64,000 bases of DNA from Azospirillum sp051124815 (GTDB taxonomy: Bacteria; Pseudomonadota; Alphaproteobacteria; Azospirillales; Azospirillaceae), in NCBI RefSeq assembly GCF_051124815.1, contig NZ_CP118485.1, forward strand, positions 868,001 through 932,000. The letters are read 5' to 3'. Both the position numbers and the translations under genes were made by a program. A model generated the notes under the pieces. That model was not told where the DNA came from and did no database searches. It saw only the letters and a program-made list of their open reading frames with translations. Shown here piece after piece: positions 1 to 8,699 of this stretch (within the stretch, counting starts at the first letter, position 1; each line of letters opens with the position of its first letter).

Positions 1-2021
1 GCGGTGTCCTTGTAGGGATCGCCGACGGTATCGCCGGTCACCGCCGCCTTGTGGGCGTCGGAGCCCTTGCCGCCGTGGTTGCCCTCCTCGATGTATTTCT
101 TGGCGTTGTCCCAGGCGCCGCCGCCCGACGTCATCGAAATGGCGACGAAAATGCCGGTGACGATGGTGCCAAGCAGCATGGCGCCCAGCGCCGCGAAGCC
201 CGCCGCCTGCCCGCCGATGGCCGTGATGACGAAATACAGAACCACCGGTGCCAGCACCGGCAGCAATGAGGGGATCACCATCTCCTTGATCGCCGCCTTG
301 GTCAGCATGTCCACCGCGCGGCCGTAATCGGGTTTTGCGGTGCCCTCCATGATGCCAGGGATCTCGCGGAACTGGCGACGCACCTCCACCACCACCGATC
401 CGGCGGCGCGGCCGACGGCGGTCATGCCCATGGCGCCGAACAGGTAGGGCAGCAGGCCGCCCACCAGCAGCCCGACGACGACATAGGGGTCGTTCAGCCG
501 GAACTCCACCGGGATGTTCGGGAAGTAATGGCCAAGGTCCTGGACATAGGCGGCGAACAGGACCAGCGCGGCCAGACCGGCGGAGCCGATGGCATAGCCC
601 TTGGTCACCGCCTTGGTGGTGTTGCCGACGGCGTCCAGCGCGTCGGTGGTGACGCGGATGTTGGCGGGCATGTCCGACATCTCGGCGATGCCGCCGGCAT
701 TGTCGGTGACCGGGCCATAGGCGTCGAGCGCCACCACCATGCCGGCCAGCGCCAGCATCGTCGTCGCGGCGATGCCGATGCCGAAGACGCCGGCCTGCCC
801 ATGGGCGATCAGGATGCCGGCGCAGATGACGATCACCGGCAGGGCGGTCGATTCCATCGAGACGGCAAGGCCCTGGATGACGTTGGTGCCGTGCCCGGTC
901 TCCGACGCCTTGGCGACGCTGCGCACCGGGCGATAGGCGGTCGAGGTGTAGAACTCGGTGATCCAGACCAGCAGGCCGGTGACGCCCAGCCCGACCAGGG
1001 CCGAGACGAACAGGTTGACGCCAGTGATCACCGTGCCGTCGGTCATCGGAATGGTACGGGTGAAGCCGAACAGGATCGCGGTGACGATCAGGATCAGCAC
1101 CAGCGACAGGCCCGCCGCGACGGCCAACCCTTTATACAGTGCCTTCATGATGGCGTTGTCGGCGCCGAGCTTCACCGCGAAGGTGCCGGCGACCGAGGCC
1201 AGGATGCAGACCGCGCCGATCAGCAACGGATAGACCAGCATCAGCCGCAACACGCCGCCGGTAAAGAAAATCGCCGCCAACAGCATGGTGGCGACGATCG
1301 TGACGGCGTAGGTTTCGAACAGGTCGGCGGCCATACCGGCACAGTCGCCGACATTGTCGCCGACATTGTCCGCGATGACCGCAGGGTTGCGCGGGTCGTC
1401 CTCCGGGATGCCGGCCTCCACCTTGCCGACCAGATCGGCGCCGACGTCGGCGCCCTTGGTGAAGATGCCGCCGCCCAGCCGGGCGAAGATGGAGATCAGC
1501 GACGCACCGAAGCTGAGCGCCACCAGCGCCTCCAGCACGGTGCGGACCTCGACCGGGTCGTTGACGTGGTAGACCAGCGTCAGGATGCCGAAATAGCCGC
1601 CGACGCCCAGAATCCCCAGCCCGACCACCAGCATGCCGGTGATCGCCCCCGATTTGAAGGCGATGTCGAGTGCGGGAGCCAGCCCGCGGGTCGCCGCCTC
1701 CGCCGTGCGGACATTGGCGCGGACCGACACGTTCATGCCGATATAGCCGGCGCTGCCGGACAGGACGGCGCCGATCAGGAACCCCAAGGCCACCGGAAAG
1801 CCCAGCGTCACCCACAGGATCAGCAGCAGGACGACGCCGGCGATGGCGATGGTGGTGTATTGGCGGTTCAGATAGGCGCGTGCCCCTTCCTGCACCGCGG
1901 CGGCGATGGCCTGCATCCGCTCGGACCCCGGCGACGCGGCCATGACTTCTTTTCCGGTACGAAAACCGTAGGCCAGCGCGAGCAGGCCGGCGGCGATGAT
2001 GACGATGAACGCTAGAGCCAT
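1..2021 (-). CDS. hppA: Membrane-bound proton-translocating pyrophosphatase (3' end outside window)
   Basis: Integral membrane enzyme that couples pyrophosphate hydrolysis to proton pumping across the inner membrane. The frame reads from ATG at 2021 off the left edge, so the C-terminus is missing. Translated from the minus strand it shows many hydrophobic helices and the family pyrophosphate-binding signature (GADVGADLVGKVE, about 1419-1459), followed by the DNVGDNVGDCAGMAADLFETY stretch. The motif GNTTKA has Lys (codon 612-614), the residue that marks potassium-independent family members; potassium-dependent ones have Ala. Last gene visible on the minus strand after thiL and a FliL-like gene. 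Family identity is secure; potassium independence is inferred from one residue. Confidence 0.96.
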   Translation of the reverse strand, partial: MALAFIVIIAAGLLALAYGFRTGKEVMAASPGSERMQAIAAAVQEGARAYLNRQYTTIAIAGVVLLLILWVTLGFPVALGFLIGAVLSGSAGYIGMNVSVRANVRTAEAATRGLAPALDIAFKSGAITGMLVVGLGILGVGGYFGILTLVYHVNDPVEVRTVLEALVALSFGASLISIFARLGGGIFTKGADVGADLVGKVEAGIPEDDPRNPAVIADNVGDNVGDCAGMAADLFETYAVTIVATMLLAAIFFTGGVLRLMLVYPLLIGAVCILASVAGTFAVKLGADNAIMKALYKGLAVAAGLSLVLILIVTAILFGFTRTIPMTDGTVITGVNLFVSALVGLGVTGLLVWITEFYTSTAYRPVRSVAKASETGHGTNVIQGLAVSMESTALPVIVICAGILIAHGQAGVFGIGIAATTMLALAGMVVALDAYGPVTDNAGGIAEMSDMPANIRVTTDALDAVGNTTKAVTKGYAIGSAGLAALVLFAAYVQDLGHYFPNIPVEFRLNDPYVVVGLLVGGLLPYLFGAMGMTAVGRAAGSVVVEVRRQFREIPGIMEGTAKPDYGRAVDMLTKAAIKEMVIPSLLPVLAPVVLYFVITAIGGQAAGFAALGAMLLGTIVTGIFVAISMTSGGGAWDNAKKYIEEGNHGGKGSDAHKAAVTGDTVGDPYKDT

Positions 2022-2265
2022 CGCATCCCCCGATTGCTTTTAAGGACGCGCCCCGGAAAGGCTGGTCCCACCACGCATTCAAGTGGGGGAGAAGTCGGGC
2101 GCAAGTATTTTCCCGAAAAGCATGCGCCCGGTGCCGCCGCTTTGCAACCGCCGCACGGGGAGCGGCGACGCGGCGAAATGGCCGAGGGTGATCCTGACCT
2201 TTATGGGTAGTGCAGGGCTTCTGCACCGCAAAATGGGTGCAAGTCGCGGGTGTTGTGCGGTGCGG

Positions 2266-2721
2266 TCAGAGATTGCGCTGCGTAACCGCCTGAACCAGCA
2301 CGTCATAGACCGCGTCCTTGCCGACCACTTTGATCGCAGCCTCCTTCAATTTCGCCTTTACGGCAGGAATATTGACCAAAGCGCCGTTCAGGATCGACTT
2401 GTCGGCGATGCCGCCATAGAGCGCGGTCAGGAAGGCGTCGGTTAGGCGCGGCTGGTTGGCCTGGACCATCGGCTGCTGCTCCAGAATCACCTCGACCGCC
2501 ACCACCACGGTGACGAACTGCTCGACTCGGGACGGGCCGATCATCGGCACCACCAACGGGGCCAGGCGGACGAAGGCGGTGGGGGGCTTTGGCGGCGGCT
2601 CCACCTTCTTCGGCTCTTCCGGATGCGGGGTGAAGTATTTCTGATAGACGAACCAGCCGCCGAAGCCGGCGCCGCCCAGCAGCACGATGCCGAGCACGAG
2701 GACGATCAGGGCCTTGACCAC
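2266..2721 (-). CDS. FliL-like single-pass membrane protein
   Basis: About 151 residues: one N-terminal transmembrane helix (KALIVLVLGIVLLGGAGFGGWFVY), a proline/lysine/glutamate-rich linker, then a globular domain resembling the flagellar basal-body protein FliL. No other flagellar gene is nearby, so a role at the motor is uncertain; FliL-like proteins also occur beside hppA in other alphaproteobacteria. I chose the GTG at 2721, which has AAGG nine bases upstream and starts directly at the hydrophobic helix. An in-frame GTG at 2757 would add twelve residues including two cysteines. Confidence 0.7.
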   Translation of the reverse strand: MVKALIVLVLGIVLLGGAGFGGWFVYQKYFTPHPEEPKKVEPPPKPPTAFVRLAPLVVPMIGPSRVEQFVTVVVAVEVILEQQPMVQANQPRLTDAFLTALYGGIADKSILNGALVNIPAVKAKLKEAAIKVVGKDAVYDVLVQAVTQRNL

Positions 2722-2829
2722 GGCAGCACACCTTACGCAAAAGAATTTCCGCCGCACCCTGCGCCGGGGATGCTTTCGATTGTCTTAAATGCGCGGGATC
2801 GAGCCGAGGGGCCTCACAAATGGGACCGG

Positions 2830-3822
2830 TCAGAAATGGTCCCAGCCGCGCCGGGTCAGCGTCAGGGGCGCATCGGCCGCATCCAGCACGACGACCTCGC
2901 CGGGCGTGCCGGGGCGGAGTTCGCCGACCTCTGCGATCGCGACGCCGCACTCGGCGGCAAGATCCGCCAGGGCGTCCCGGGCCGAGGGCGGGGCAGCGAA
3001 CAGAAGCTCGTAATCGTCGCCGCCGGTGATGGCCAGCGCCAGCCGGGCCGGGTCGCCGTCGATGGCGCCGCGCGCCGCATCCGACAGCGGCACCGCATCG
3101 GCCCGCAGCAGGGCGGCGCAGCCGGATTCCTCGCAGAGATGGCCGAGGTCGGCGACCAGACCGTCCGACACGTCCATGGCGCCGCTGGCCAGCCCGATCA
3201 GCCGCGGCCCGACGCCCATGCGCGGGTCGGGCCGGCGCATCCGGCGCAGCAGATGGGCTCGGGTCTCCTCGTCCGGGACGTCGAGGCGGCCATAGGCGAT
3301 CTCCAGCCCCAGGGCGGCATCGCCGATGCTGCCGGTGACGAAGACGCGGTCCCCCGGCTGCCCGCCCCAGCGCGGCAGGGCGCGGCCGGTGGGCACCAGC
3401 CCGAAGGCGGTGACCGACAGCGTGATCGGGCCGCTGGTGGAGACCGAATCACCGCCGGCCAGCGCGATGCCGAATTGCCGCTGGTCCTCGCCCAGGCCGG
3501 CGGCGAACGCCTCCAGCCAGGATTCGTCCAGGCCGCGGGGCAGGGCGGTCACCAGCGTGTAGGCCAGCGGCTCCGCCCCCATGGCTGCGAGGTCGGACAG
3601 GTTGCTGCGCATCAGCTTGGCGGCGATGTCGGCCGGCGCGTCGTCGGGGAAGAAATGCACCCCGGCCACCATGGCGTCGGTGGTGACGACCAACTCCCGC
3701 CCCTCCGGCACCCCGAACACGGCGGCATCGTCCCGCAGGCCGCGGGCGCCGGGGAACCCGGCGGCCAGCGGCTTGAAGAAGCGGGCGATGCGGCCGAATT
3801 CGCCGAGGGGGGGAGTGGTCAT
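2830..3822 (-). CDS. thiL: Thiamine-monophosphate kinase
   Basis: Phosphorylates thiamine monophosphate to the active cofactor thiamine pyrophosphate using ATP. The 330-residue product begins MTTPPLGEFGRIARFF and has the AIR-synthase-type architecture: the aspartate-rich magnesium sites GLRDDAAV and VVTTDAMVAGVHFF near the N-terminus, SNLSDLAAMGA, and DVSDGLVADLGHL and GGDDYELLF further on. ATG at 3822 has an AGGG Shine-Dalgarno six bases upstream; a longer upstream frame reads into a dispersed repeat and is not coding. It lies downstream of ribH-nusB on the same strand, an arrangement common in proteobacteria. Confidence 0.95.
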   Translation of the reverse strand: MTTPPLGEFGRIARFFKPLAAGFPGARGLRDDAAVFGVPEGRELVVTTDAMVAGVHFFPDDAPADIAAKLMRSNLSDLAAMGAEPLAYTLVTALPRGLDESWLEAFAAGLGEDQRQFGIALAGGDSVSTSGPITLSVTAFGLVPTGRALPRWGGQPGDRVFVTGSIGDAALGLEIAYGRLDVPDEETRAHLLRRMRRPDPRMGVGPRLIGLASGAMDVSDGLVADLGHLCEESGCAALLRADAVPLSDAARGAIDGDPARLALAITGGDDYELLFAAPPSARDALADLAAECGVAIAEVGELRPGTPGEVVVLDAADAPLTLTRRGWDHF

Positions 3823-3837
3823 GGGGAGCCCTTGTGC

Positions 3838-3990
3838 TCCCTCTCCCGTCCCGGGAGATGGAAGGGGCCCAAGCGAAGCTTGGGAAGGGTGAGGGGTGAG
3901 GCAAGGATCAGAATCCATGTCCGGATCACCCCTCACCCTCCCGCCTTCGGCGGGTCCCTCCCTCTCCCGGGGCGGGAGAGGGTGAGTTTT
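3838..3990. repeat. REP-like intergenic repeat with nested inverted repeats
   Basis: The gap between nusB and thiL is filled with G/C-rich palindromic sequence. A perfect 14-bp inverted pair, AGGGTGAGGGGTGA at 3886-3899 and its complement at 3926-3939, is flanked by further hairpins (CTCTCCCGTCCCGGGAGA; CCCGCCTTCGGCGGG). Similar purine/pyrimidine-strand blocks occur at 18258-18345 and 38915-39080. The composition and position between genes match dispersed extragenic palindromes of Azospirillum-like genomes. It may stabilise or terminate the transcript. Confidence 0.65.
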
Positions 3991-3994
3991 GGTT

Positions 3995-4585
3995 TTACTC
4001 CTCAGCCGTGCTACGGCCGGGGTCGGGCTTGGCGAGGTCGTCGGCGCGCAGCGCGCGGGCGACGTGGTCGAGAACGCCGTTCACCATCGCCGGCTCGCGG
4101 CCGGAGAAGAAGGCGCGGGCGACGTCGACATACTCGCTGATGAGGATGCGCGGGTGGGTGTCCATATGGACCGCGATCTCGTAGGCGCCGGCGCGCAGGA
4201 TGGCGCGCAGCAGCAGTTCCAGCCGGTCGAGCGGGAAGCGCGGGTCGAGCGCGGCGCCCAGCACGCCGTCGACCTCGGCCCGGCGGTGGACGACGCCGCG
4301 GACGATGTCGGCGAATAGCTGCGGATCGCCGGCAACGAACTTGTCGCCGTCGATCTCCTCGCCCAGCCGGTGGGCGACGAACTCGCCGACGACATTCTCG
4401 ACCGGGGCCTGGGCCAGATCGATCTGGTACAGCGCCTGGGCCGCGGCCAGACGGGCGGCCTTGCGGCGCGCCTTGGCGGAGCCGCCGCCGGTCTTGTTCT
4501 TGCGGGACTTCGATTTGCCCTTGGAGTCGCCGCCCTTGGGGGCGTGATCGGGTGTCACGGGGCTGCCCGCGTCGTCGTTGCTCAT
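3995..4585 (-). CDS. nusB: Transcription antitermination factor NusB
   Basis: All-helical RNA-binding protein that, with NusE (S10), binds boxA of rRNA leaders for antitermination. The 196-residue product has a basic, Lys/Ser/Gly-rich N-terminal extension of about 35 residues (KGKSKSRKNKTGGGSAKARRKAARL), then the NusB core: AAAQALYQIDL, the FADIVRGVV helix, the LDRLELLLRAILRAGAYEI helix and VNGVLDHVARALR at the end. The usual NusB is about 140 residues, so the charged head is the only unusual part. It follows ribH closely (35 bp), as in many bacteria. Confidence 0.94.
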   Translation of the reverse strand: MSNDDAGSPVTPDHAPKGGDSKGKSKSRKNKTGGGSAKARRKAARLAAAQALYQIDLAQAPVENVVGEFVAHRLGEEIDGDKFVAGDPQLFADIVRGVVHRRAEVDGVLGAALDPRFPLDRLELLLRAILRAGAYEIAVHMDTHPRILISEYVDVARAFFSGREPAMVNGVLDHVARALRADDLAKPDPGRSTAEE

Positions 4586-4620
4586 GATCTGCAGTCGCTA
4601 AAAGAGAGGAGATGTCGGGA

Positions 4621-5085
4621 TCAGCGCGGATAGAGGCGGAATTTGCGCTTCAGGTCAATCATGTCAAGACAGGCCCGCGCGGCACGGCCGCCCATATTGA
4701 CCGATCCGACATTGGCCCGCGCCCAGGCCTGCTCGCGGTTTTCCACCGTCAGGATGCCGTTTCCGACCGCCAGACTGTAGCGCAAGGCCAGATCCTGCAA
4801 GCCGCGGGCGCTTTCGGCACAGATCGTTTCGTACCGCGTCGTCTCGCCCCGGATCACGCAGCCCAGCGCGACATAGCCGTCGAAGCGCTTGCGGGCGGTG
4901 AAGAAATCCATCGAGCGGATGGCGTACATGATCGCCGCCGGAAGCTCCAGACAGCCGGGCACGCCATAGCGGATGTGCGTGGCGCCGGCGCGGTCCAGTT
5001 CCGCGACGGCGCCGCGCGCCAGCTCATCGGCGATGTCCTCGTGGACGCGGGCGTCCACGACCATGATGTGGGGCGTGTCGGTCAT
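4621..5085 (-). CDS. ribH: 6,7-dimethyl-8-ribityllumazine synthase
   Basis: Condenses 3,4-dihydroxy-2-butanone 4-phosphate with the ribitylaminopyrimidine, the penultimate step of riboflavin synthesis. The 154-residue length is typical. Visible family motifs are VPGCLELPAAI, FDGYVALGCVIRGET and GNGILTVENREQA. At the position where characterised enzymes carry the proton-transferring His (usually RGxTxH), this protein reads RGETTRYETI, i.e. Arg; the codon CGG is unambiguous. It lies between ribB and nusB on one strand. Identity is secure, but the active-site change may alter rate, or a second ribH may exist elsewhere in the genome. Confidence 0.94.
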   Translation of the reverse strand: MTDTPHIMVVDARVHEDIADELARGAVAELDRAGATHIRYGVPGCLELPAAIMYAIRSMDFFTARKRFDGYVALGCVIRGETTRYETICAESARGLQDLALRYSLAVGNGILTVENREQAWARANVGSVNMGGRAARACLDMIDLKRKFRLYPR

Positions 5086-5107
5086 CCGGCGGCGACCAGT
5101 CCCTTTC

Positions 5108-6247
5108 TCAGTCGTCGCCCGGCTCGGCGGCGCCCGGATTGATCGCGCGGTGGCCGACCACGGTCAGGCCGTAGCCCTCCAGCCCGATGATCGGCTTCTT
5201 GCGGTTGGAGATCAGCTCCATCTTGCGCACGCCCAGATCCAGCAGGATCTGCGCGCCGATGCCGTAATCGCGCAGCTCCGGCACGCTGCTGCCCTGACCC
5301 TCCAGCCGGGCCTTCAGCGTGACCGACAGGCCGTTCGGGTTCGGCTCGCGCAGAAGCACGATGACGCCGCGGCCTTCCTTGGCGATCAGCTCCATCGAGG
5401 CGTGCAGGTCGTTGTCGCGGCCGGAGTTGCGGTCGCCCAGCACGTCGTCCAGCACCGATTGGGCATGCATGCGGACCAGCACCGGCTCGTCGCCGGAGAT
5501 GTCGCCGCGCACCAGCGCGATGTGCTCCGCATACTGGATCTTGTTGACGTAGACATAGCTCTGGAACCGGCCGCCGTAGCGGCTGTCCAGCGTGCCGGCC
5601 AGCACCTGCTCGACGATGGTCTCGGTGCGGCGGCGGTAGGCGATCAGGTCGGCGATGGTGCCCACCTTCAGCCCGTGGAACTGGGCGAACTGCACCAGAT
5701 CCGGCAGGCGGGCCATGCTGCCGTCGTCGTTCATGATCTCGCAGATCACGGCCGAGTTGGAATGGCCGGACAGGCGTGCGATGTCGACCGACGCCTCCGT
5801 ATGGCCGGCGCGGACCAGGACGCCGCCGTCACGCGCCAGCAGCGGGAAGATGTGGCCGGGGGTGGCGAGGTCCTGCGGGCCCGACGCCGGGTCGATGGCG
5901 ACGGCGATGGTGCGGGCGCGGTCGGCGGCGGAGATGCCGGTGGTCACCCCCTCGCGCGCTTCGATCGAGACGGTGAAGGCGGTCTGGTGGCGCGAGGCGT
6001 TCTGCTGTGCCATCAGCGGCAGGCGCAGCCGTTCGATGTTCGGCCGGTCCATGGTCAGGCAGATCAGGCCGCGCCCATGCTTGGCCATGAAGTTCACCGC
6101 TTCCGGCGTGGCGCAGGAGGCGGGGATCACCAGATCGCCCTCGTTCTCCCGGTCCTCGTCGTCGACCAGGATGAACATTCTGCCCTGACGCGCCTCTTCG
6201 ATGATCTCTTCGGCCGTCGACAGGTACTTGTGAAACTCGGACGTCAT
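5108..6247 (-). CDS. ribB: 3,4-dihydroxy-2-butanone-4-phosphate synthase with degenerate GTP-cyclohydrolase-II-like C-terminal domain
   Basis: 379 residues in two domains. Residues 1 to about 205 are a complete DHBP synthase: acidic loop DDEDRENEGDLV, TAFTVSIEAREGVTTGIS, GHIFPLLARDGGVLVRAGHTEA and the CEIMNDDG block. Residues 215 to 370 resemble GTP cyclohydrolase II (VRMHAQS, GIGAQILLDLGVRKMELISNRKKPIIGLEGYGL), but the three zinc cysteines are gone: the region normally SEC...RCDCG reads AQSVLDDVLGDRNSGRDND. Cyclohydrolase activity is therefore unlikely and a separate RibA is expected elsewhere. Overlaps ribE by four bases (ATGA at 6244-6247), implying translational coupling. Confidence 0.94.
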   Translation of the reverse strand: MTSEFHKYLSTAEEIIEEARQGRMFILVDDEDRENEGDLVIPASCATPEAVNFMAKHGRGLICLTMDRPNIERLRLPLMAQQNASRHQTAFTVSIEAREGVTTGISAADRARTIAVAIDPASGPQDLATPGHIFPLLARDGGVLVRAGHTEASVDIARLSGHSNSAVICEIMNDDGSMARLPDLVQFAQFHGLKVGTIADLIAYRRRTETIVEQVLAGTLDSRYGGRFQSYVYVNKIQYAEHIALVRGDISGDEPVLVRMHAQSVLDDVLGDRNSGRDNDLHASMELIAKEGRGVIVLLREPNPNGLSVTLKARLEGQGSSVPELRDYGIGAQILLDLGVRKMELISNRKKPIIGLEGYGLTVVGHRAINPGAAEPGDD

Positions 6248-6831
6248 TCCTGCCCCGCGAGCCGGGCGACATAGCGCGCCAGCATATCGATTTCGAGATT
6301 GACCGGATCGCCCTCCTTCAGCCCGCCGAAATTGGTGGCGGTCTGGGTGTGGGGGATGATGTTGACGCCGAAGCGGTTGCCCTCGACCTCGTTGACGGTC
6401 AGCGACACGCCGTCGATGGCGACCGAGCCCTTGGGCGCGATGTATTTGGCGAGGGTGGCCGGCGCCTCGAAGGTCAGGCGCAGCGACTCGCCTTCGGGAC
6501 GGATCGAGACCAGCCGGCCGACGCCGTCGACATGGCCGGACACGATGTGCCCGCCCAGTTCGTCGCCGACCTTCAGCGCGCGTTCCAGGTTGACGCGCGT
6601 GCCGGGTTCCCAGCCGCCGAGCGTCGTCTTCGACAGGGTTTCCCCCGACGCCTGGATGACGTAGGTCCCCGGTCCCTTTTCGATGACCGTCAGACAGACG
6701 CCGTTATGGGCGATGGACGCCCCGATCGCGATCGTCTCCGTGTCGAAGGCGGTCTCGATGGTGAACCGGGTGTCGCCCTGCCGCTCCACGGCCCGGACGC
6801 GCCCGACATCGGTGATGATTCCGGTGAACAT
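6244..6831 (-). CDS. ribE: Riboflavin synthase (alpha chain)
   Basis: Dismutates two molecules of 6,7-dimethyl-8-ribityllumazine to riboflavin. The 195-residue product starts MFTGIITDVGRV, the conserved N-terminus, and contains two internally similar lumazine-binding domains: NGVCLTV and GGHIVSGHVDGVG in or after the first, IDGVSLTVNEVE and VNIIPHTQTATNFG in the second. ATG at 6831 is chosen because it starts exactly at the family N-terminus; upstream in-frame sequence adds an unrelated tail. Its end overlaps the start of ribB. Confidence 0.96.
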   Translation of the reverse strand: MFTGIITDVGRVRAVERQGDTRFTIETAFDTETIAIGASIAHNGVCLTVIEKGPGTYVIQASGETLSKTTLGGWEPGTRVNLERALKVGDELGGHIVSGHVDGVGRLVSIRPEGESLRLTFEAPATLAKYIAPKGSVAIDGVSLTVNEVEGNRFGVNIIPHTQTATNFGGLKEGDPVNLEIDMLARYVARLAGQE

Positions 6832-6909
6832 GGCGAGGAATTTAGCAGGTTTCGCGGCCAGGGGAAGCGCGCGCGACACCGCGGGCGGCGCAACGGTCTG
6901 TTGCGCGGG

Positions 6910-8058
6910 CTAGACCGGTGGCCAGACCGATGCTTTGGCGGGGATCCGGCGGTAGCTTTCGGCCAGATCGGCACCGGCGCTGCCGACGGCGGTGCGCTCG
7001 AACCGCGCCATCGCGGCCAGCGCCTCGACTCCGAAGCCGGCGACCGCCGGCAGCCCGTCGCCGCCGATCAGCGACGCGGCGCGGAACCATTCCAGCCGGT
7101 CGACCAGACCGGCACCGAGCAGGGCGCCGGCGATGGACGCTCCGCCCTCCACAAGCACGCGGGTGATGCCGCGGGCGGCGAGGGCGGCCATCGCCGCGGC
7201 TGGATCGATGCGGCCATCTTTACCGGCGGCGACCGGGATCACCTCGACACTGAGAGCGGTCAGTGCCTCGGCACGGGCGGGATCGGGGGTCGGGCCGGTG
7301 ACGACCCAGGTCGGAATGCGGGAGGCCCCGGTGGCGAGCTTCGCCGTCGGCGGCAGGCGGAGTCTGCTGTCCAGCACCACGCGCACCGGACTGCGGTCTT
7401 CCAGGCCGGGCAGGCGGCAGGTCAGCTCGGGATCGTCGGCCAGCGCGGTTCCGATGCCGACCAGGATGGCGTCGTGGCCGGCGCGCAGCCGGTGGCCCCA
7501 GGCGCGGGCGGTCGGGCCGGTGATCCATTGCGACTCGCCGGTTGCGGTGGCGATGCGGCCGTCCAGCGTGCTGGCGACTTTCAGCGTGACCAGCGGGCGG
7601 CCCAGCGTGATGCGATTGAAGAAGCCCTCGTTGAGCGCCAGCGCCTCGGCTTCGCAGACGCCGGTGACGACCTCTATGCCGGCATCGCGCAGCCGGGTCA
7701 GGCCACCGCCGGCGACCCGAGGATCCGGATCCTGGCAGGCCACGACGACGCGCGCCACCTTCGCCTCCACCAGCGCCAGGGCGCAGGGCGGCGTCTTGCC
7801 ATAGTGATTGCAGGGTTCCAGCGTGACGTAGGCGGTGGCGCCTTCCGCTCCGCCGGAAAGGCTGCGGGCGCGGGCCAGCGCCTCCGTCTCGGCGTGCGGC
7901 CGGCCGCCGGGCTGGGTCCAGCCGCGGCCGATGACGGCGCCGTCGCGGACCAGAACGCAGCCGACAGCCGGATTGGGCCAAGTCCGCCCCAGCCCGCGCG
8001 CGGCGAGCGACAGGGCGGCGCGCATGTGGCGCAGGTCGGTATTGGCGTCGGTGGGCAC
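6910..8058 (-). CDS. ribD: Bifunctional diaminohydroxyphosphoribosylaminopyrimidine deaminase / 5-amino-6-(5-phosphoribosylamino)uracil reductase
   Basis: Second and third steps of the riboflavin pathway. The N-terminal deaminase domain has the zinc site HAE (residues 55-57) and PCNHYGKTPPC (Cys83, Cys92); the C-terminal reductase domain contains VTLKVASTLDGRIAT, SQWITG, ILVGIGTALADDP and VLVEGGASIAGALL. 382 residues from GTG at 8058, which sits 14 bases from the end of the upstream bamE-like gene; a weaker ATG lies 11 codons in. First of the rib genes in transcription order. No FMN riboswitch is visible ahead of it. Confidence 0.94.
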   Translation of the reverse strand: MPTDANTDLRHMRAALSLAARGLGRTWPNPAVGCVLVRDGAVIGRGWTQPGGRPHAETEALARARSLSGGAEGATAYVTLEPCNHYGKTPPCALALVEAKVARVVVACQDPDPRVAGGGLTRLRDAGIEVVTGVCEAEALALNEGFFNRITLGRPLVTLKVASTLDGRIATATGESQWITGPTARAWGHRLRAGHDAILVGIGTALADDPELTCRLPGLEDRSPVRVVLDSRLRLPPTAKLATGASRIPTWVVTGPTPDPARAEALTALSVEVIPVAAGKDGRIDPAAAMAALAARGITRVLVEGGASIAGALLGAGLVDRLEWFRAASLIGGDGLPAVAGFGVEALAAMARFERTAVGSAGADLAESYRRIPAKASVWPPV

Positions 8059-8072
8059 TGTGGGCCGCTTTG

Positions 8073-8567
8073 TCAGCTGCCGGGGCCCTTGCCCTTGGTG
8101 TCCTTGGCCGAGAAGCGGCCGACGTTGCCCATCATCTGTTCCAGGAAGCCCATCTCCCGGCCGGCCGTGGGGGTGGTGCGCTCCACCAGATCGACGTCCT
8201 GGCCTGCCGACTTGTCGAGCGTCTTGATCTCGCGCAGGACGCCATTGTCGTCGAAATGGGCGACGACGACGCGGCGCTCGGTCACTTCCGGCTCGAAGAA
8301 GGCGGTCTTCTCGGTCTTCTGGCCGATGTAGTACCAGACGTTCGGATCGAAGGTTCCGACCGAGGTCGGCGTGCCCAGCACCGCGGCGACGTCGTCGCGC
8401 CGGCTCTGGCCCGGCTGCAGCTCTGCCACCAGCTGCGGGTCCGTCAGGTTGCCGCGGGTGGCGACGATGGGCGAGCATCCGGTCGCGGCGAGGCCGGCGA
8501 GCAGGATGCTGCCCAGCAGGGCGGTGCGAATGACGGTGCGGGGGGCGGAAAAGTTCGATCTGGTCAT
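8073..8567 (-). CDS. bamE: BamE/SmpA/OmlA-family outer-membrane lipoprotein
   Basis: 164 residues with a lipoprotein signal peptide: basic MTRSNFSAPRTVIR, hydrophobic core, and a lipobox ending at Cys31 (LAATGC). The mature part has the BamE-type segment LQPGQSRRDDVAAVLGTPTSVGTFDPNVWYYIGQK, which in characterised proteins accompanies the BamA outer-membrane protein assembly machine. Located just upstream of ribD and divergent from the bc1 chaperone gene; the 132-bp gap probably holds both promoters. The symbol rests on family, since alphaproteobacterial BamE proteins are diverse. Confidence 0.85.
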   Translation of the reverse strand: MTRSNFSAPRTVIRTALLGSILLAGLAATGCSPIVATRGNLTDPQLVAELQPGQSRRDDVAAVLGTPTSVGTFDPNVWYYIGQKTEKTAFFEPEVTERRVVVAHFDDNGVLREIKTLDKSAGQDVDLVERTTPTAGREMGFLEQMMGNVGRFSAKDTKGKGPGS

Positions 8568-8699
8568 GGTGCTCGGGCTATGATGGAGCCGGCGGGGCAG
8601 AGAGGCCGTCCACGGCTGTGGACAGTCTCCGGGCGGGACAATCGCACCGGCTGCTTCGCCCTGTCAACGAGACTCCGAGTCGGGGAAGGGCTGCCGTTC

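Noticed and set aside
8059..8567. FMN riboswitch ahead of ribD
   Set aside because: The ribD start lies 14 bases after the BamE-like gene stop, and no conserved RFN-element segments are visible in either that gap or upstream of it.
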